NCBI GenBank assembly: GCA_964016985.1
Contig: OZ024827.1
Coordinates: forward strand, 20,725,275-20,789,274
Direction of reading: 5' to 3'
Length of the DNA: 64,000 nucleotides
From: Anodontia alba
Lineage: Eukaryota > Mollusca > Bivalvia > Lucinida > Lucinidae
Shown here: in pieces, positions 20,836 to 31,833 of the stretch
How the letters are laid out: every line of letters begins with the position of its first letter
Numbering within the stretch: position 1 is the stretch's first letter
The notes under the pieces: generated by a model
The model's database searches: none
Told to the model about the DNA's origin: nothing
Seen by the model: only the letters and a program-made list of their open reading frames with translations
Program-made: the position numbers and the translations under genes

Positions 20836-21261
20836 CTGTGTGGATAAGTACATGCCTCCGTAGAGTCTGTTTATCCGTATACCGCTTACCACAGATACCA
20901 CAGGAGTGAGGTCTTTCACCAGTATGCTGCAATAGGTGTGTCTCCAGATTATTTTTACTAGACAGTACCTTTCCACAAATATGACAAATGTTAGATTTCT
21001 TTGACTTTATGCCAGCAGGCACTTGTAATGCCGATTCTTTCTCCCATATCCCGGGAATGACACTGTTGTGATAATTCTCTGCATCATGCCCCAGTCCTTG
21101 GACGTTTAACACCGGTTTCTTTCCATAGTTTTCTTCTGGAAATGAACAAATATCGGATTTCTCCATAGTTCGTAATGAAGCTATGTTCGCTGCTGAATTA
21201 TCATGAGCACAAAGGTAGGATTTTCTTCTGTGTCTGTAGCCAGCATCAGAATACTTGAACT
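20836..21261 (-). CDS. C2H2 zinc-finger protein, internal exon (2 fingers)
   Basis: Internal exon spliced to 13118-14301. The acceptor is probably TTGGTTTCAG (AG at 21262-21263; an alternative AG lies 10 bp upstream). The donor is CACAG|GTAAGT after 20836. Exon length is 426 bp and both borders are phase 1. The encoded ~142 residues begin with a polar linker (EFKYSDAGYRHRRKSY..., GIWEKESALQVPAGIKSKKS) and end in two fingers, CHICGKVLSSKNNLETH and CGICGKRYTDKQTLRRH. The last linker, H-T-G, is completed by the next exon. Preceding exons, including the start codon, were not identified in this window. Confidence 0.92.
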
Positions 21262-21789
21262 CTGAAACCAACTGCCAATACTGATATTATCTCCCTGTTG
21301 TAATCGGTTTTCGAGGTTTGAGCTTATTGTAAGAGTACTGGACACACTGGTATTTATTTCATACTTTTAAGAGTCACAGAATAATGAATAGGATAGTCGA
21401 CTGTAGTCCTTTCGCGGCTGTCACGGTTAAGCGGATGATTCCTTCCCTGCAATCAGTGGTAAGACAGCAAATATTCTTTCCGCTGGTAGGCGTTTTCAGT
21501 TCGATGTCGCTATAATTATAAGTAGGGCATTCGGATGTGGACCTGGAACAGATCGACTACATATTCTAATATACGCCCCTCGGGGTGGGCGGGGGACGTT
21601 GCAATCCATTACTACAAAAATGAAGTTTACATTACGATGTTTTTTTTCTGCTTGAAAAGTGGGATGGGGGGGGGGAGGGGGGGGGAAGGGGCGTCGACAT
21701 ATGTTTCCAATACAAAATGTTGCATTGCCTACAGAGCTCTCTTACAAAAAAATCTGCGTTTACCCTAAATATTCGGGCAAGCCTAAGCA
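21262..21789. other. No gene; G-rich stretch
   Basis: Contains a truncated TACGCCCCTCGGGG element end near 21570 and a G-rich block at about 21660-21692. Confidence 0.5.
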
Positions 21790-21794
21790 AACGA

Positions 21795-21862
21795 TGTAGA
21801 TCCAGATCAGACGTCACAGGACGCGGCGTCTGATTAGGGTCTACACAGTTGGTTGCCACTCA
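21795..21862. repeat. GTGTAGACC hairpin relative
   Basis: GATGTAGATCCAGATCAGAC and GTCTGATTAGGGTCTACAC face each other around CACAGGACGCGG. The family also occurs at 57998-58070, where the loop is CACAGAACGCGG. Confidence 0.75.
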
Positions 21863-21949
21863 TCCAGCAGTTTAAGACATATCAACAGATAGTAAAAAAT
21901 GATATGATAAAATATAAGGACAAGTATGGTAAGGGTAGAAGGTATCCAA

Positions 21950-22150
21950 ATCTCGGGGGAGGTGGGGGGAGGGGGTAACTTCCTATATATGGCATAGTAC
22001 GTATGTGCCTGCCGAATGGCCCCCTTTTTCAGCGCTGCCAGGTATATGATTGGCCCCCTTTTTTCAACAAAAGGTATATGAATGACCCCGATTTTTCTGG
22101 ATTCCTATGTGAAAGGTCCCACTTTTCTGACAACCTTGTATATGCACATA
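21950..22150. repeat. GGTATATGA repeat element, left half
   Basis: CTCGGGGGAGGTGG, AACTTCCTATATATGGCAT and CAGCGCTGCCAGGTATATGA match 40487-40665 almost word for word. Short internal repeats have the form GGTATATGAATGRCCCC. Confidence 0.85.
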
Positions 22151-22620
22151 TTTTTTTCGCTCTTGGCATTCAATGAATTGACTGCGATATTTGTCTAACA
22201 ACCAGTTATAAAAGGGTAGAAAAATCAAAGGACTGATAGTCCTAAGAGTCTGCTAGCTTGTAAAGTACTAATGGAGTGCTGTGTATCTTCTATGCAATTA
22301 TACACAATACACGCAAAGAAGATAGACGACATTCCAATGCTACCAATACTATACGATAAGATGGAGCTCTATGGAATATATCAAGCATCTGGGCATTGCA
22401 CTTCCTGAATAGAAGACTTTCTTTAAAAACTCTTAAATTCTGCTGGTAAGTGCATGTCCTTGACAAATCTGACCTCAAGGCCAAGTCTTGGAGAAATTTC
22501 AAACTACACTGAAAGATGATTCTGCATGCAAAATTTCTAGCTAGGACGGACAAATACGGATGGACTCACTAATATACACTTAAATGCAGCTATGGTGACT
22601 ATGTCTTGCTCAGCGCAAGC

Positions 22621-23035
22621 GGGCTTGACAAAAAGGAAGATATTTTTTCTTCAAACTATTAGCACATTGTTGACAGATCCATTCCTTATCCTCCACACTT
22701 TTATGTCCTAATGTACAGAGTCTTTTCATCTCGGGCTTTAGACCCTGAATATCAAATTTAACATCAGAATGTCTGAAAAATGTTTGACAACAACTTGTAC
22801 ATATGTACTGGGGACCACAAGACACCAACTTGTGAAACTGTGTGACTATAGCACTTTCTTTGTTTTTAAATTTCTTACTGCTCAAACCATCTTTTGATGT
22901 GTCACTTAACTTAAGTTTCTTATTCAGGGAGGTTTGCAATTCTTCACATATAAGGGGTGAATCAAGTAATGCGGAACCGTGTTCATTTAAGCTGTCAGCA
23001 AGCTGGGAGGAAGCATAAGGCTGTGATGAACACAA
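22621..23035 (-). pseudogene. Helitron-type transposon ORF fragment, Cys-rich domain
   Basis: Minus-strand frame with YICTSCCQTFFRHSDV, LKPEMKRLC and a closing CxxC (EWICQQCANSLKKKYLPFCQ). The C-x2-C...W-x-C-x2-C arrangement is what I recall for the DUF6570-like region that follows an OTU-like domain in PIF1/Helitron-type proteins of invertebrates. The frame then runs into unrelated sequence, so the Rep and helicase parts are missing. Family assignment is from memory of motif style and needs a profile search. Confidence 0.6.
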
Positions 23036-23200
23036 CTCAAATGAAATTGTAAAGGAGGATAGGTAGTTATGTCACAAATTTGAAACCCAGCTCATTGGTA
23101 TCATTTTATGGTCTCCCTGCAAATATGAGATATACAGAGCGAATGCAAATCAAACTGACTCATTGCTGTTGTAGTAAAGGAATTATCAAAACTAAACAAT

Positions 23201-23858
23201 CTACGCAAATGTAAGGAAAATGCCAGTTATATTTGTTTTCTTTAACAAAATGTTTTTGCCATTAACATTTGGCATTCCATCTGAAGCTCTTGCATGTGAC
23301 TCAAAAAGACAGAAACAGTCACCTTGTTCCAATAATGCAATAGAAAAGCCGTTGCAAATGAAGACTGCATATGGGTTGAATGAGAAAGTCATAGCGAGTC
23401 CTGTCTCTAAATCAAGGAAAGGATACTCCACTAAGGATAAGATATTTAAATTTCCTGAAAATGTTTTTTTTTTTTTTTTTTTTTTTCACTTTCCAGGGAT
23501 AATGCTGGTTGTCAAGTGAAAAATAAGATGGCAAATCACATGGCTCTAAATAGTCATGATATGTCTTGGCATTCTTTTTTGCATACTTGTATAATTTATC
23601 TCCTGCAAACAGAATTTCATTCATGTTGTTGACATTCAACTTGTTGGTACAGATCCCTTTCTGTACAGCTTTCACCAATAATACTAAACAACATGGTAGG
23701 CATTGACGCCCTCTTGAAACAGGACTAAATATCCCATCTCTTTGATGGATACTTCCTTGCAATAATACAGATGCATTTTCTTGTAGCGACACCGCCTCGT
23801 GGCTGCGAAGAAGCAGCCGCGAAGAAGCAGCCACGACGGTGGCGTCAAATGATAACAC
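23201..23858 (-). pseudogene. Helitron-type transposon ORF fragment, OTU-like protease domain, frameshifted
   Basis: The upstream half reads LLQGSIHQRDGIFSPVSRGR followed by QC (candidate catalytic Cys) and LNVNNMNEILFAGDKLYKYA. The downstream half, in another frame, reads YAVFICNGFSIALLEQGDCF and LFESHARASDGMPN (candidate catalytic His in SHAR). The halves are separated by a 23-nt poly(A) (T at 23464-23486 on the plus strand), which displaces the frame. The order, OTU-like first and Cys-rich domain next, matches an N-terminal portion of a Helitron/Helentron protein. Non-functional remnant. Confidence 0.65.
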
Positions 23859-24237
23859 GTATGGAATAGAACAGAATTGTGTGTACGGACCCTTGCCGTG
23901 GCCTGAAAAGTCGCAATGATTAAAGCGAATAACACCGAGTGTTTCGACTGAGACATGTGATGTCAGTCAGCCAATGAAAGTGCTCAGCGATACGTATCGT
24001 GTCTGGTTTCCGACCTTCTGGGTGTTGCGACAACTGTGTGTGTTGTCGTATGACAACCAGCTTGTTTACTAGAATCTACTGGCTGTCGAACAGTTTATTT
24101 TTCACGAGGCTACAGACATGAAAGCTTCTTTTACCTGCATTTTTTAAATTCATGGTGTGTCGCACGCGAAAAACAACAGATACTTGTTCAGTTCTTCAGC
24201 AAAATTCCTGATGCCGTAAAATGCATTTCATGTAGGC

Positions 24238-24371
24238 AACCGGTAGCACAGGAGCTTGACGTTTGCTAATTTCTACTTATAGGGCCTGTCCCTATGATTA
24301 TGAAATAATCGAAGGTTCGAAGGACAGGCCCTATAAGTAGAAATTATCCAATGTCAAGCTCCTGTGACCGG
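24238..24371. repeat. Inverted repeat, ~52 bp arms
   Basis: ACCGGTAGCACAGGAGCTTG, CTAATTTCTACTTATAGGGC and CTGTCC are mirrored by GGACAGGCCCTATAAGTAG, CAAGCTCCTGTGACCGGT around a ~30 bp spacer. It is MITE-like; no second copy was seen. Confidence 0.88.
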
Positions 24372-25255
24372 TAGTGTAGCGTAACTTGGTACCTATTACC
24401 GGCGTGCACTGATTATCGGGTATTCAGAAATCACGACCCACAGACCACGGCCCCCGCCCATCGGGGCCAGCGAAGTAGTTGGGCTGCCTATAGTCTCCAG
24501 GGCAGAGTTGCCTTAGGCAGGGCCTGTTCATCATGTGATCGGGTTGGGTAAAAGTCCCACAAATCTGGAGGCAGTATCTTTAAATGGATACATTGTTGCA
24601 TTTTTTTTCTTTTCTTTTTATTCGCTAGAATCATCATACAGCAAATACAATGTATAAATAGACTCTAAGGCTGGCTAATCTGGTCGATTATCACTCCTGT
24701 CATTGTGATCGATTATTTATCACAAAAGATTTGGTCAATTTACTTGTCTGTCTGAGCAGGACTCTTCCCATGTTATACTTTACTGTATGTATTTGGTCAA
24801 ATAGGCCTGAGCAAACAGTGTAGACCCAGATGGGATGCCGCAAAATGTGGCGTCTCATTGATTATAAGACATCTGTAATGATAATCATTTTTGTGGAATT
24901 TATAGATCAGTTAATCAATTATCTGATTAATTTTGTCAGCCTAAATAGTCTGTGTGAATAAAAGTAATATACTCCATGTATTTTCGCGTTAAATTCAATA
25001 TTGCGTTAAACTGATTTCTCAATGAAAATAAACGGCAGCGCCACCTACCTGCTGGATGTTTTAAATACAAAGTCACGCTTTAGTGGGCAAGGTTTGTTTT
25101 CAGAAATACACTGTTGTTTTGTGATTTCCGCTTAGAAAAGAAATATATTGACCGTGGTGATAACAGTCCTTAATGACATTTACACCTATATCTATTAAAT
25201 CAATTTTTACAGCTAAGACTAACTTATTTTTTCTATGAAAATATCAAATCTAAGG
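24372..25255. other. No recognisable gene
   Basis: Contains a decayed GTGTAGACC hairpin (24812-24865: AACAGTGTAGACCCAGATGG and GGCGTCTCATTG). Nothing else was recognised. Confidence 0.5.
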
Positions 25256-25488
25256 TACCGTATTAATCCGCCTATAAGACGGGGATTTTTCCAAAAAAAA
25301 AAAAAAAAAGCCCCCAAAAATCCAGACCCATTTTATAATCAAGATCTTTGGCCATATCGGTATTTTCGGCAAAGTCCGGTGGTGCCACGTGGTCACGGAA
25401 AATGCCGATCTTCGAAACCGGTAGAAGGATATAATGTTTACCTTCGTCCCTTGACAGAAATAGCAGCAAGGTAATTTTGTAGATGAAG

Positions 25489-26068
25489 TACCGAATTTTT
25501 CTGTGTATTACTCGCACCCGTGTATAACACGCACTGAACATTTGCTAAATAGTTTTGAAATAAAAAAAAGAGAGATGTTCTAATTAAAACACGAAGAATT
25601 TATCTGTGCGTTATTTACTAAGTTACCAGATACTAAGTGTCAAATTTCACTAGGATTGAGTTGAAAATGGCCGAACTCGGAAGGTTTAGAGTAGAAACAG
25701 GCCGAATTTACGATGATGCTAACTGAATTTTCGTTGTGCAGCTCTGTTACCATGGGCCTCGGGCAACTTGATGTAGTGTAGGCAGTTCTTTGCTTCCCCA
25801 CTGCAGACGCTACGATAATAAAAATGTAGTTATTTCTTTTGTGTTCTCATAATTAACACCTTCTTTGTGTCACTTTCTTAACTGAGACGTGAAATTATCA
25901 ACTCAGTGCCTCAGGGCAATGCAAACAACAACTAAAGTCGACTGGTTGTCATTCTGACTGCCAATTAACCAATAAAGTGCACAGATGTATGCTGGTAGTT
26001 TGATTTTCTTTATCATAAACATTGTTTATTTCAAAAAATTTTTTTGGTAAGTTGGAAGAAAAGTTTAA

Positions 26069-26103
<35 letters not shown>

Positions 26104-26850
26104 TAAACATATGCCCAGTCAGCATTCTACGTAAATCTATATCGGGCCGTCATCGGCCCGTCAGGGTAGCTGACGGGCCGATGACGGCCCGATGTAGATT
26201 TACGTAGAATGCTAGCTGGGTGGTAAGAAAATAAAAGATAAAATGCAAATGACCGATCTACCTACCTCAAAAGCCCAGTTGGTTTTGTTTATTATCAATA
26301 ATTTTAATAATTGCATAAACTTAAATACTTTTTTATTTTTTCAATGTATGATCGTTCGTGCCAATATTTATGTTCTACCAAATTTATTTCCTATTTTGAA
26401 CTACAATAAATCAGTTGTGCAGGCTGATTTATTCAAGTTACAGTTGAGTCTTGTCAAAGTCCGGTAATCAATACAGATTCATATGCATATGCCTGTTTGA
26501 GTAGTTTCCCTTTGAAGAGATCACATGATCAGCAAAATAAAAAAGCGTAAACAAAAAAAGCATGGACATGAAAAGGATATCAAATTACTACAAATCAGAT
26601 CGAGTTGCTTGTTTTGAGCTGCCAGAACCCTGGTATGGGCGAGATAGGTATAAAAAAATCATGAATATCTTATAGCAATCATTCTATTTCGCATTTTTAA
26701 CGGGCGATCGTGAATGTCATGAGTTTTCGCGACCGTTTATCTTGGTGATTTCTGTCCCGATTTTGGTGTTCCTATAAATAATACACATCGGATTTTTATA
26801 AACGTTTTCTGGGTAAATAAGGTGCGTGTTATACACAGTTAAATACGGTA
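25489..26850. mobile_element. TA-flanked TIR element (1.36 kb), nested
   Basis: Left end CCGAATTTTTCTGTGTATTA, CACCCGTGTATAACACGCAC; right end GGTGCGTGTTATACACAGTT plus AAATACGG. TA flanks lie at 25489-25490 and 26849-26850. It is related in style to the outer element but has a different TIR. No long frame inside; a 31-A tract lies at 26071-26101. Confidence 0.8.
26112..26219. repeat. Near-perfect GC-rich palindrome, ~50 bp arms
   Basis: GCATTCTACGTAAATCTATA, TCGGGCCGTCATCGGCCCGT and CAG, then the 5-base spacer GGTAG and the complementary arm with one or two mismatches. CCCAGT and CTGGGT extend the pairing. It can extrude as a cruciform and has the form of a MITE without unrelated interior. 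Confidence 0.92.
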
Positions 26851-27100
26851 TGCATGCTTGTAAGTGGTGTTGGGAGTTTTTTTTAATTCCTGCTCTGTGA
26901 TAAATTCACTTACAAATCTGACCAATCATCGCCGATGTCTTCATGTACTTTAGGAATTTCTGAGTGGCAGGGAATGTCTCCGACAGGCGACTTTTTTAAC
27001 CCATCTTATAATTAATTAAAAGCAAAATCCTGCCTGGGAAGGGCCCAAAAACAGCCCCCGTCTTATAAACAAATCGTCTTATAGGCGGATTAATACGGTA

Positions 27101-28953
27101 TCCGTACTTTATTTTGAAAATGGCCAAAATTTGCAAAAATCACATTACAATTACATGATGATTTTCTGCCAAAAATTTAATTAACGCGAAGTTACATGGC
27201 TTTTGGTTCAAAATGGCGGCAACATGGTTGGCTTGTTTACACAAATGCTTTCACAAATCAAATCCAAAGAACTGCATTATTTGTACATAAAATAAATGCT
27301 CAGATAATAATTTAGATGACTTCAGAATTATTTTCAGCATTTGTCTCTGTAAGTAGTTATGATGAAACGTTTTACCATTAGTAACGTGAAAATACATGAA
27401 ACCGGGCTAAGTAATAACAGCAAAAAAATTCTAAGATGTGAATTATATGGGACTAGACTTAAAAAATACAGTAATTATTATACTGTACACATATGTATAG
27501 TAAAAACTTAGCAAACTAGATCACAAATCTTGATTTTCATCATGGTTCTGTTGGACATCCCAGTAGGGCTAGCTGTTGAAAGAACTTATAAGCATTAAAA
27601 GCTCTACACAGCTTATGTTGTCTATTTCTTAAATTCTTATATGCAACCTTTTATTTAAGGCTCTTTATCTTTATTTATAATGACTGAAATATTTCTTACC
27701 CACACTCCTCAATTATCTGGACAATTTTTATTAGCTGCAAAAATACCAAGAACATTTTGAATCCTCAAAGTCATAGTGACATGCCCATGCTCCAACTCTG
27801 CACACACATAAGCATATAGGTGTAGGCAAGTGAATTTTGTTGTCTGAACACTAAAGCTGGCACAATTGATCAGATACAGTCATTTGGCTAGAACCAGGTA
27901 AAGTTATGCTTCATAACAATTTCCAAATAAGTGGCTGATCAAAATTTGGACTTCATTGGCTGATACAGAGTACTAGCCTTTCTTGAAATATCACACCAAA
28001 GACTTTGTCCTTCGCCTTAGGTTATCTGCCCTTGTGATGAATGTGAAGTTCTCCACTGATTTGGCTAGTTCCAAATAGTTTCGCTAGTTCCGAATAATAA
28101 ATGAGGGATCTGTAAAAATCCCTCACATAATGCAACAGCCTCTATATATTATTTTATCAACTTGGATAATGTGTTACGGAGAAAATTAATTCAGTATAAG
28201 ACATTTGTCGCAAAGCGACATGTTCACAAAGACCTTAAAACAGATCCTTTAAGCAAAAATCGTATAATTCATGGCATAACAATTTTTCGGCATGTACACC
28301 CTCCTTACTGCAAAATTTAGCTCCTATTTTCTGGATTTAATAATCTTTCCGATATAAATATATTTCAATGAGGTTTAAGAAGTTGAAAGGAGTATGTGCA
28401 TAAGGTCCTATTTTCCCCCTTCTGAAGCCCGAAAATAAAATATGCTTGCAGTAAAATTATGCATTAATTAATCCAATTGTAGCTTGTGTTTAGCACTGTG
28501 TAATGCCGCTACAAAGTCTCCCTGCTCTTTGTCAAAGTACAGATAATATATAAGCAACGACATGAAAAACCTGTCTTCGAGGTTTTCGACCAAATAAGAC
28601 TCAGACCTGCTTACTCAGCCGTAGACTGGCTAACTCGGCCATTGTGCCAGATTAGCTAGTCTTGAAAGTTTTGATAGGTTGTTTACTGTCTAGACAGCGA
28701 ACAACAACGGTGCTGATCAGACTGCACATAGCAAAAACCACGTGTCTTTGTTGTTCGCATATGGCATAAGATTTTTATCCCATGAAGAGGCTCATATATC
28801 GCTTCAATAGTCTGTCACATGTCTGAGATTCTTGTACATACACTACATCAATATCTACACTCCTTTAAACACAGCATGTGAACACCTTACCCGAAATTTG
28901 ATTTCTGGGTCGGTTACTCACCTCAACTCCTTACCATACTTTATTTAAAATTG
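27101..28953. other. No recognisable gene or repeat
   Basis: AT-rich, about 1.85 kb, with only short open frames and no feature family shared with the rest of the window. It is the longest quiet stretch here. Confidence 0.55.
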
Positions 28954-31059
28954 AACAAGAGGCCCACGGGCCACTCACCTGAGTAGCATTGTGAGTGCAG
29001 ATATGCAGATGTTATGTAACATTTTTCCAATCCTGTCATCGTAACTAATGAAAAGATCATCCTTTAAGCAGTTCTTAATTTTTAAGATGAATATTATATA
29101 TGGCAAGACAGTCAATGGAGCATGATCATTTGAACAAACTCTCAATCACATTTCAACAGTAGGATCAATGTGAAATTTGGTTGCTATTGCCTAAGTGGTT
29201 TCTGAAGAATCATGATTTTATACATGTAAACAGCACAGTGGCAGGGAAATATAATAAACATAAACAAGATGGTAGCCATCTTGGATTTCCAATCAGAATG
29301 ACTTTTAGCTACTGTTGATCTACAAGTCACTTCGATACTTCCAATGAACTTTAAGTCAATTGCCCTTTCGGTTCAGGGGAAAAAGTTCAAAACAGATTTT
29401 CAAGATGGCCACCATAGCCGCAATTTGAGATTTCTTATCGCAACCATTTGAGCGTTTTTTGATCTACAAGTCACCCTGATGCTTCCTACCAAGTTTCGAG
29501 TCAATAAATGGTCTTTCAGTTCAGAAGAAGTAAAGAAAAATAGAGTTTCAAGATGGCCGCCATCTTGGATTTCCAATCGGAAGGATTTTAGCTATTTTTA
29601 TATCAACATGTCATCCTGATGCTTCCTACCAATTTTCAAATTAACTGGCCCTTTGGTTCAGGAAAATAAGTGAAAGGAAAAGAGTTTCAAGATGGCCGCC
29701 ATGACAGCCATCTTGGATTTCCTATCCAAACAATTTAAGCTATTTTAGATCTACAAGTCACCTAAATGCTTCCTACCAAGTTTCAAGTCAAATGGCCTTT
29801 CAATTCAGGAGAAGAAGCGAAAAATAGATTTTAAAGATGGCTGTTATAGCGGCCATCTTGGATTTCTGATAGGGATGATTTTATCTATTTTTGATCTACA
29901 GGTCACCCTGATGCTTCCTACCTAGTTTAAAGCCAATAAGCCTTTTGATTCAGGAGAAGAAGTGAAAAATCTACATTTTCAAAATGGCCACCATGGCAGC
30001 CACCTTGGATTTCCAATCAGAACGATTTTAGCCATTTTTAATCTATAAGTCACCCCGATGCTTCCTACCAAGTTTCAAGTCAACTAGCTTTTGGGTTTAG
30101 GAGAAGAAGCGAAAAAAAGATTTTCAAGATGGCCACCAGCGTGGCCCTCTTGGACTTCCGATCAGCATGGTTTTAGCTATTTTTGATCTACAAGTCACCC
30201 TGATGCTTCCTACCAAGTTTGGAGTCAGTTGGCCTTTCGGCTCAGGAGAAGAAGCGAAAAATAGATTTTCAAAATGGCCGCCATGGTGGCCATCTTGGAT
30301 TTCCGTTTGGAATGATTTTAGCGTCTTTTGATCTATAAGTCACCCCTATGCTTCCTAGCAAGTTTGGAGTCAATTGGCCTTTCGGTTCAGGAGAAGAAGC
30401 GAAAAATAGATTTTCAAAATGGCTGCCATGGCGGCCATCTTGGATTTCCGATCAGCATGATTTTAGCTATTTTTGATCTACAAGTCACCCCGATGCTTCT
30501 TAGCAAGTTTGGAGTCAATTAGCCTTTCCGTTCAGGAGAAGAAGCGAAAAATAGATTTTCACGATGGTGGCCATCTTGGATTTCTGATCAACACGATTTT
30601 AGCAAGTTTTGATCTACAAGTCACCCCGATGCTTCCTAGCAAGTTTGGAGTCAATTGGCCTTTCGGTTCAGGAGAAGAAGCTAAAAATAGATTTAAGATG
30701 GCTGCCATGGTGGCCATCTTGGATTTTCGATTGGCAAGATTTTAACTATTTTTGATCTACAAGTCACCCCAGTTCTTCCTAGAAAGTTTGGAGTCAATTG
30801 GTCTTTCGGTTCAGGAGAAGAAACGAAAAATAGATTTTCAAGATGGCGGCCATGGCGGCCATCTTGGATTTCCGATCGGCATGATTTTAGCTATTTTTGA
30901 TGTACAAGTCACCCCGATGCTTCCTACCAAGTATCGAGTCAATTTGCCCAGGGGTGTAGGAGTAGGCTTTTAAATCAATTGTTGACGTCGCATGACGGAC
31001 GACGGACATTGATTGACCACAATAGTTCACCATGAGCACTTTGCGCTCAGGTGAGCTAA
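28954..31059 (+). mobile_element. Helentron-like element HLE-3 with tandem array
   Basis: The 5' end AACAAGAGGCCCACGGGCC plus ACTCACCTGAG begins a ~390 bp unique leader that recurs, inverted, at 33222-33601. About twelve units of 135-148 bp follow from ~29270 to 30950 (GATCTACAAGTCACCCCGAT, TTCCTAGCAAGTTTGGAGTC, AGAAGAAGCGAAAAATAGAT, AAAATGGCCGCCATGGCGGC). The 3' end is TAGGCTTTTAAATCA, GACCACAATAGTTCACC, hairpin GAGCACTTTGCGCTC, AGGTGAGCTAA. No conserved coding frame. It is the most complete HLE here. Confidence 0.75.
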
Positions 31060-31094
31060 CAAGTACAATTTACTACCGAATGTTTTGTCTAAAA

Positions 31095-31190
31095 ATAGCT
31101 CAATGGGTGGCAAACAGTTTAGCCCCTGATGTGACACCGCATTTTGTAGCATCTCATGGGGGTTTACAATGTTTGCTCGGGACTGTCTGG
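31095..31190. repeat. GTGTAGACC-family hairpin, decayed
   Basis: GGCAAACAGTTTAGCCCCTG, GTGACACCGCATTTTGTAGC and ACAATGTTTGCTC preserve the layout of the family seen at 51718 and 57998. It sits between HLE-3 and the HLE-4 array. Confidence 0.65.
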
Positions 31191-31191
31191 C

Positions 31192-31833
31192 CAAATACAT
31201 CCAGTAAAGTATGACCAATTTCAATATAATTTTGCAGGAGTGTTACTTTGATGATCCTCTACCAAGATTGTTCAAGCCATTTGGATTCGTCAAAAAACAT
31301 GGCCACCAGGGGGCGGGGCTTATTTTCCCTTTATATCTATATAGAAAACTTTAAAAATCTTCTTGTCAGAAACCACTGCACCGATTTCAATATAATTTTG
31401 CAGGAATGTTTGTTTGGTGATCCTGTACCAAGATTGTTCAAGCCATCTGGATTCGTCAAAAAACATGGCTGCCAGGGGGCGGAGCTTATTTTTCCTACAT
31501 GTATATATCTATATGGAAAACTTTTAAAAGCTTCTTGTCAGAAACACTGGGCCGATTTCAATATAATTTTACAGAAACGTTCTTTTAGTAATCCTCTACC
31601 AAGATTGTTCAAGCCATTTGGATTCCTCAAAAAACATGGCCACCAGAGGGCGGGGCTTATTTTCCCTATATATCTATACAGAAAAGTTTAAAAATCTTCT
31701 TGTCAGAAACCACTGGACCGATTTCAATATAACATGGCAGGAATGTTTCTTTTGTAACTTTCTACCAAGATTGTTCAAGCCGTCATGATACGTCAAAAAC
31801 CATGGCCGCCAGGGGGGGTGGGACTTTTTTTTT
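31192..31833 (-). mobile_element. HLE-4 tandem array, first part (~169 bp units)
   Basis: Units share ACCAAGATTGTTCAAGCC (31262, 31430, 31599; spacing 168-169), CAAAAAACATGGCCNCCAGG, GGGCGGGGCTTATTTTCCC and CAGAAACCACTGGACCGATT. The array breaks at GGGCTTATTTT where HLE-5 begins and resumes at 33602. Confidence 0.85.

Larger units (their letters stand above)
25256..27100. mobile_element. TA-flanked TIR element (1.84 kb), outer of a nest
   Basis: Termini CCGTATTAATCCGCCTATAA plus GACGGGG, and CCCCCGTC...TATAGGCGGATTAATACGG, are flanked by TA (25256-25257, 27099-27100). No transposase frame was recognised. It contains the element at 25491-26848, which in turn contains the palindrome at 26112. 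TA and a CCGTATT start suggest the Tc1/mariner group; that is inference. Confidence 0.82.

Noticed and set aside
22290..22553. 87-codon minus-strand frame downstream of the Helitron fragment
   Set aside because: No domain, splice or repeat support.
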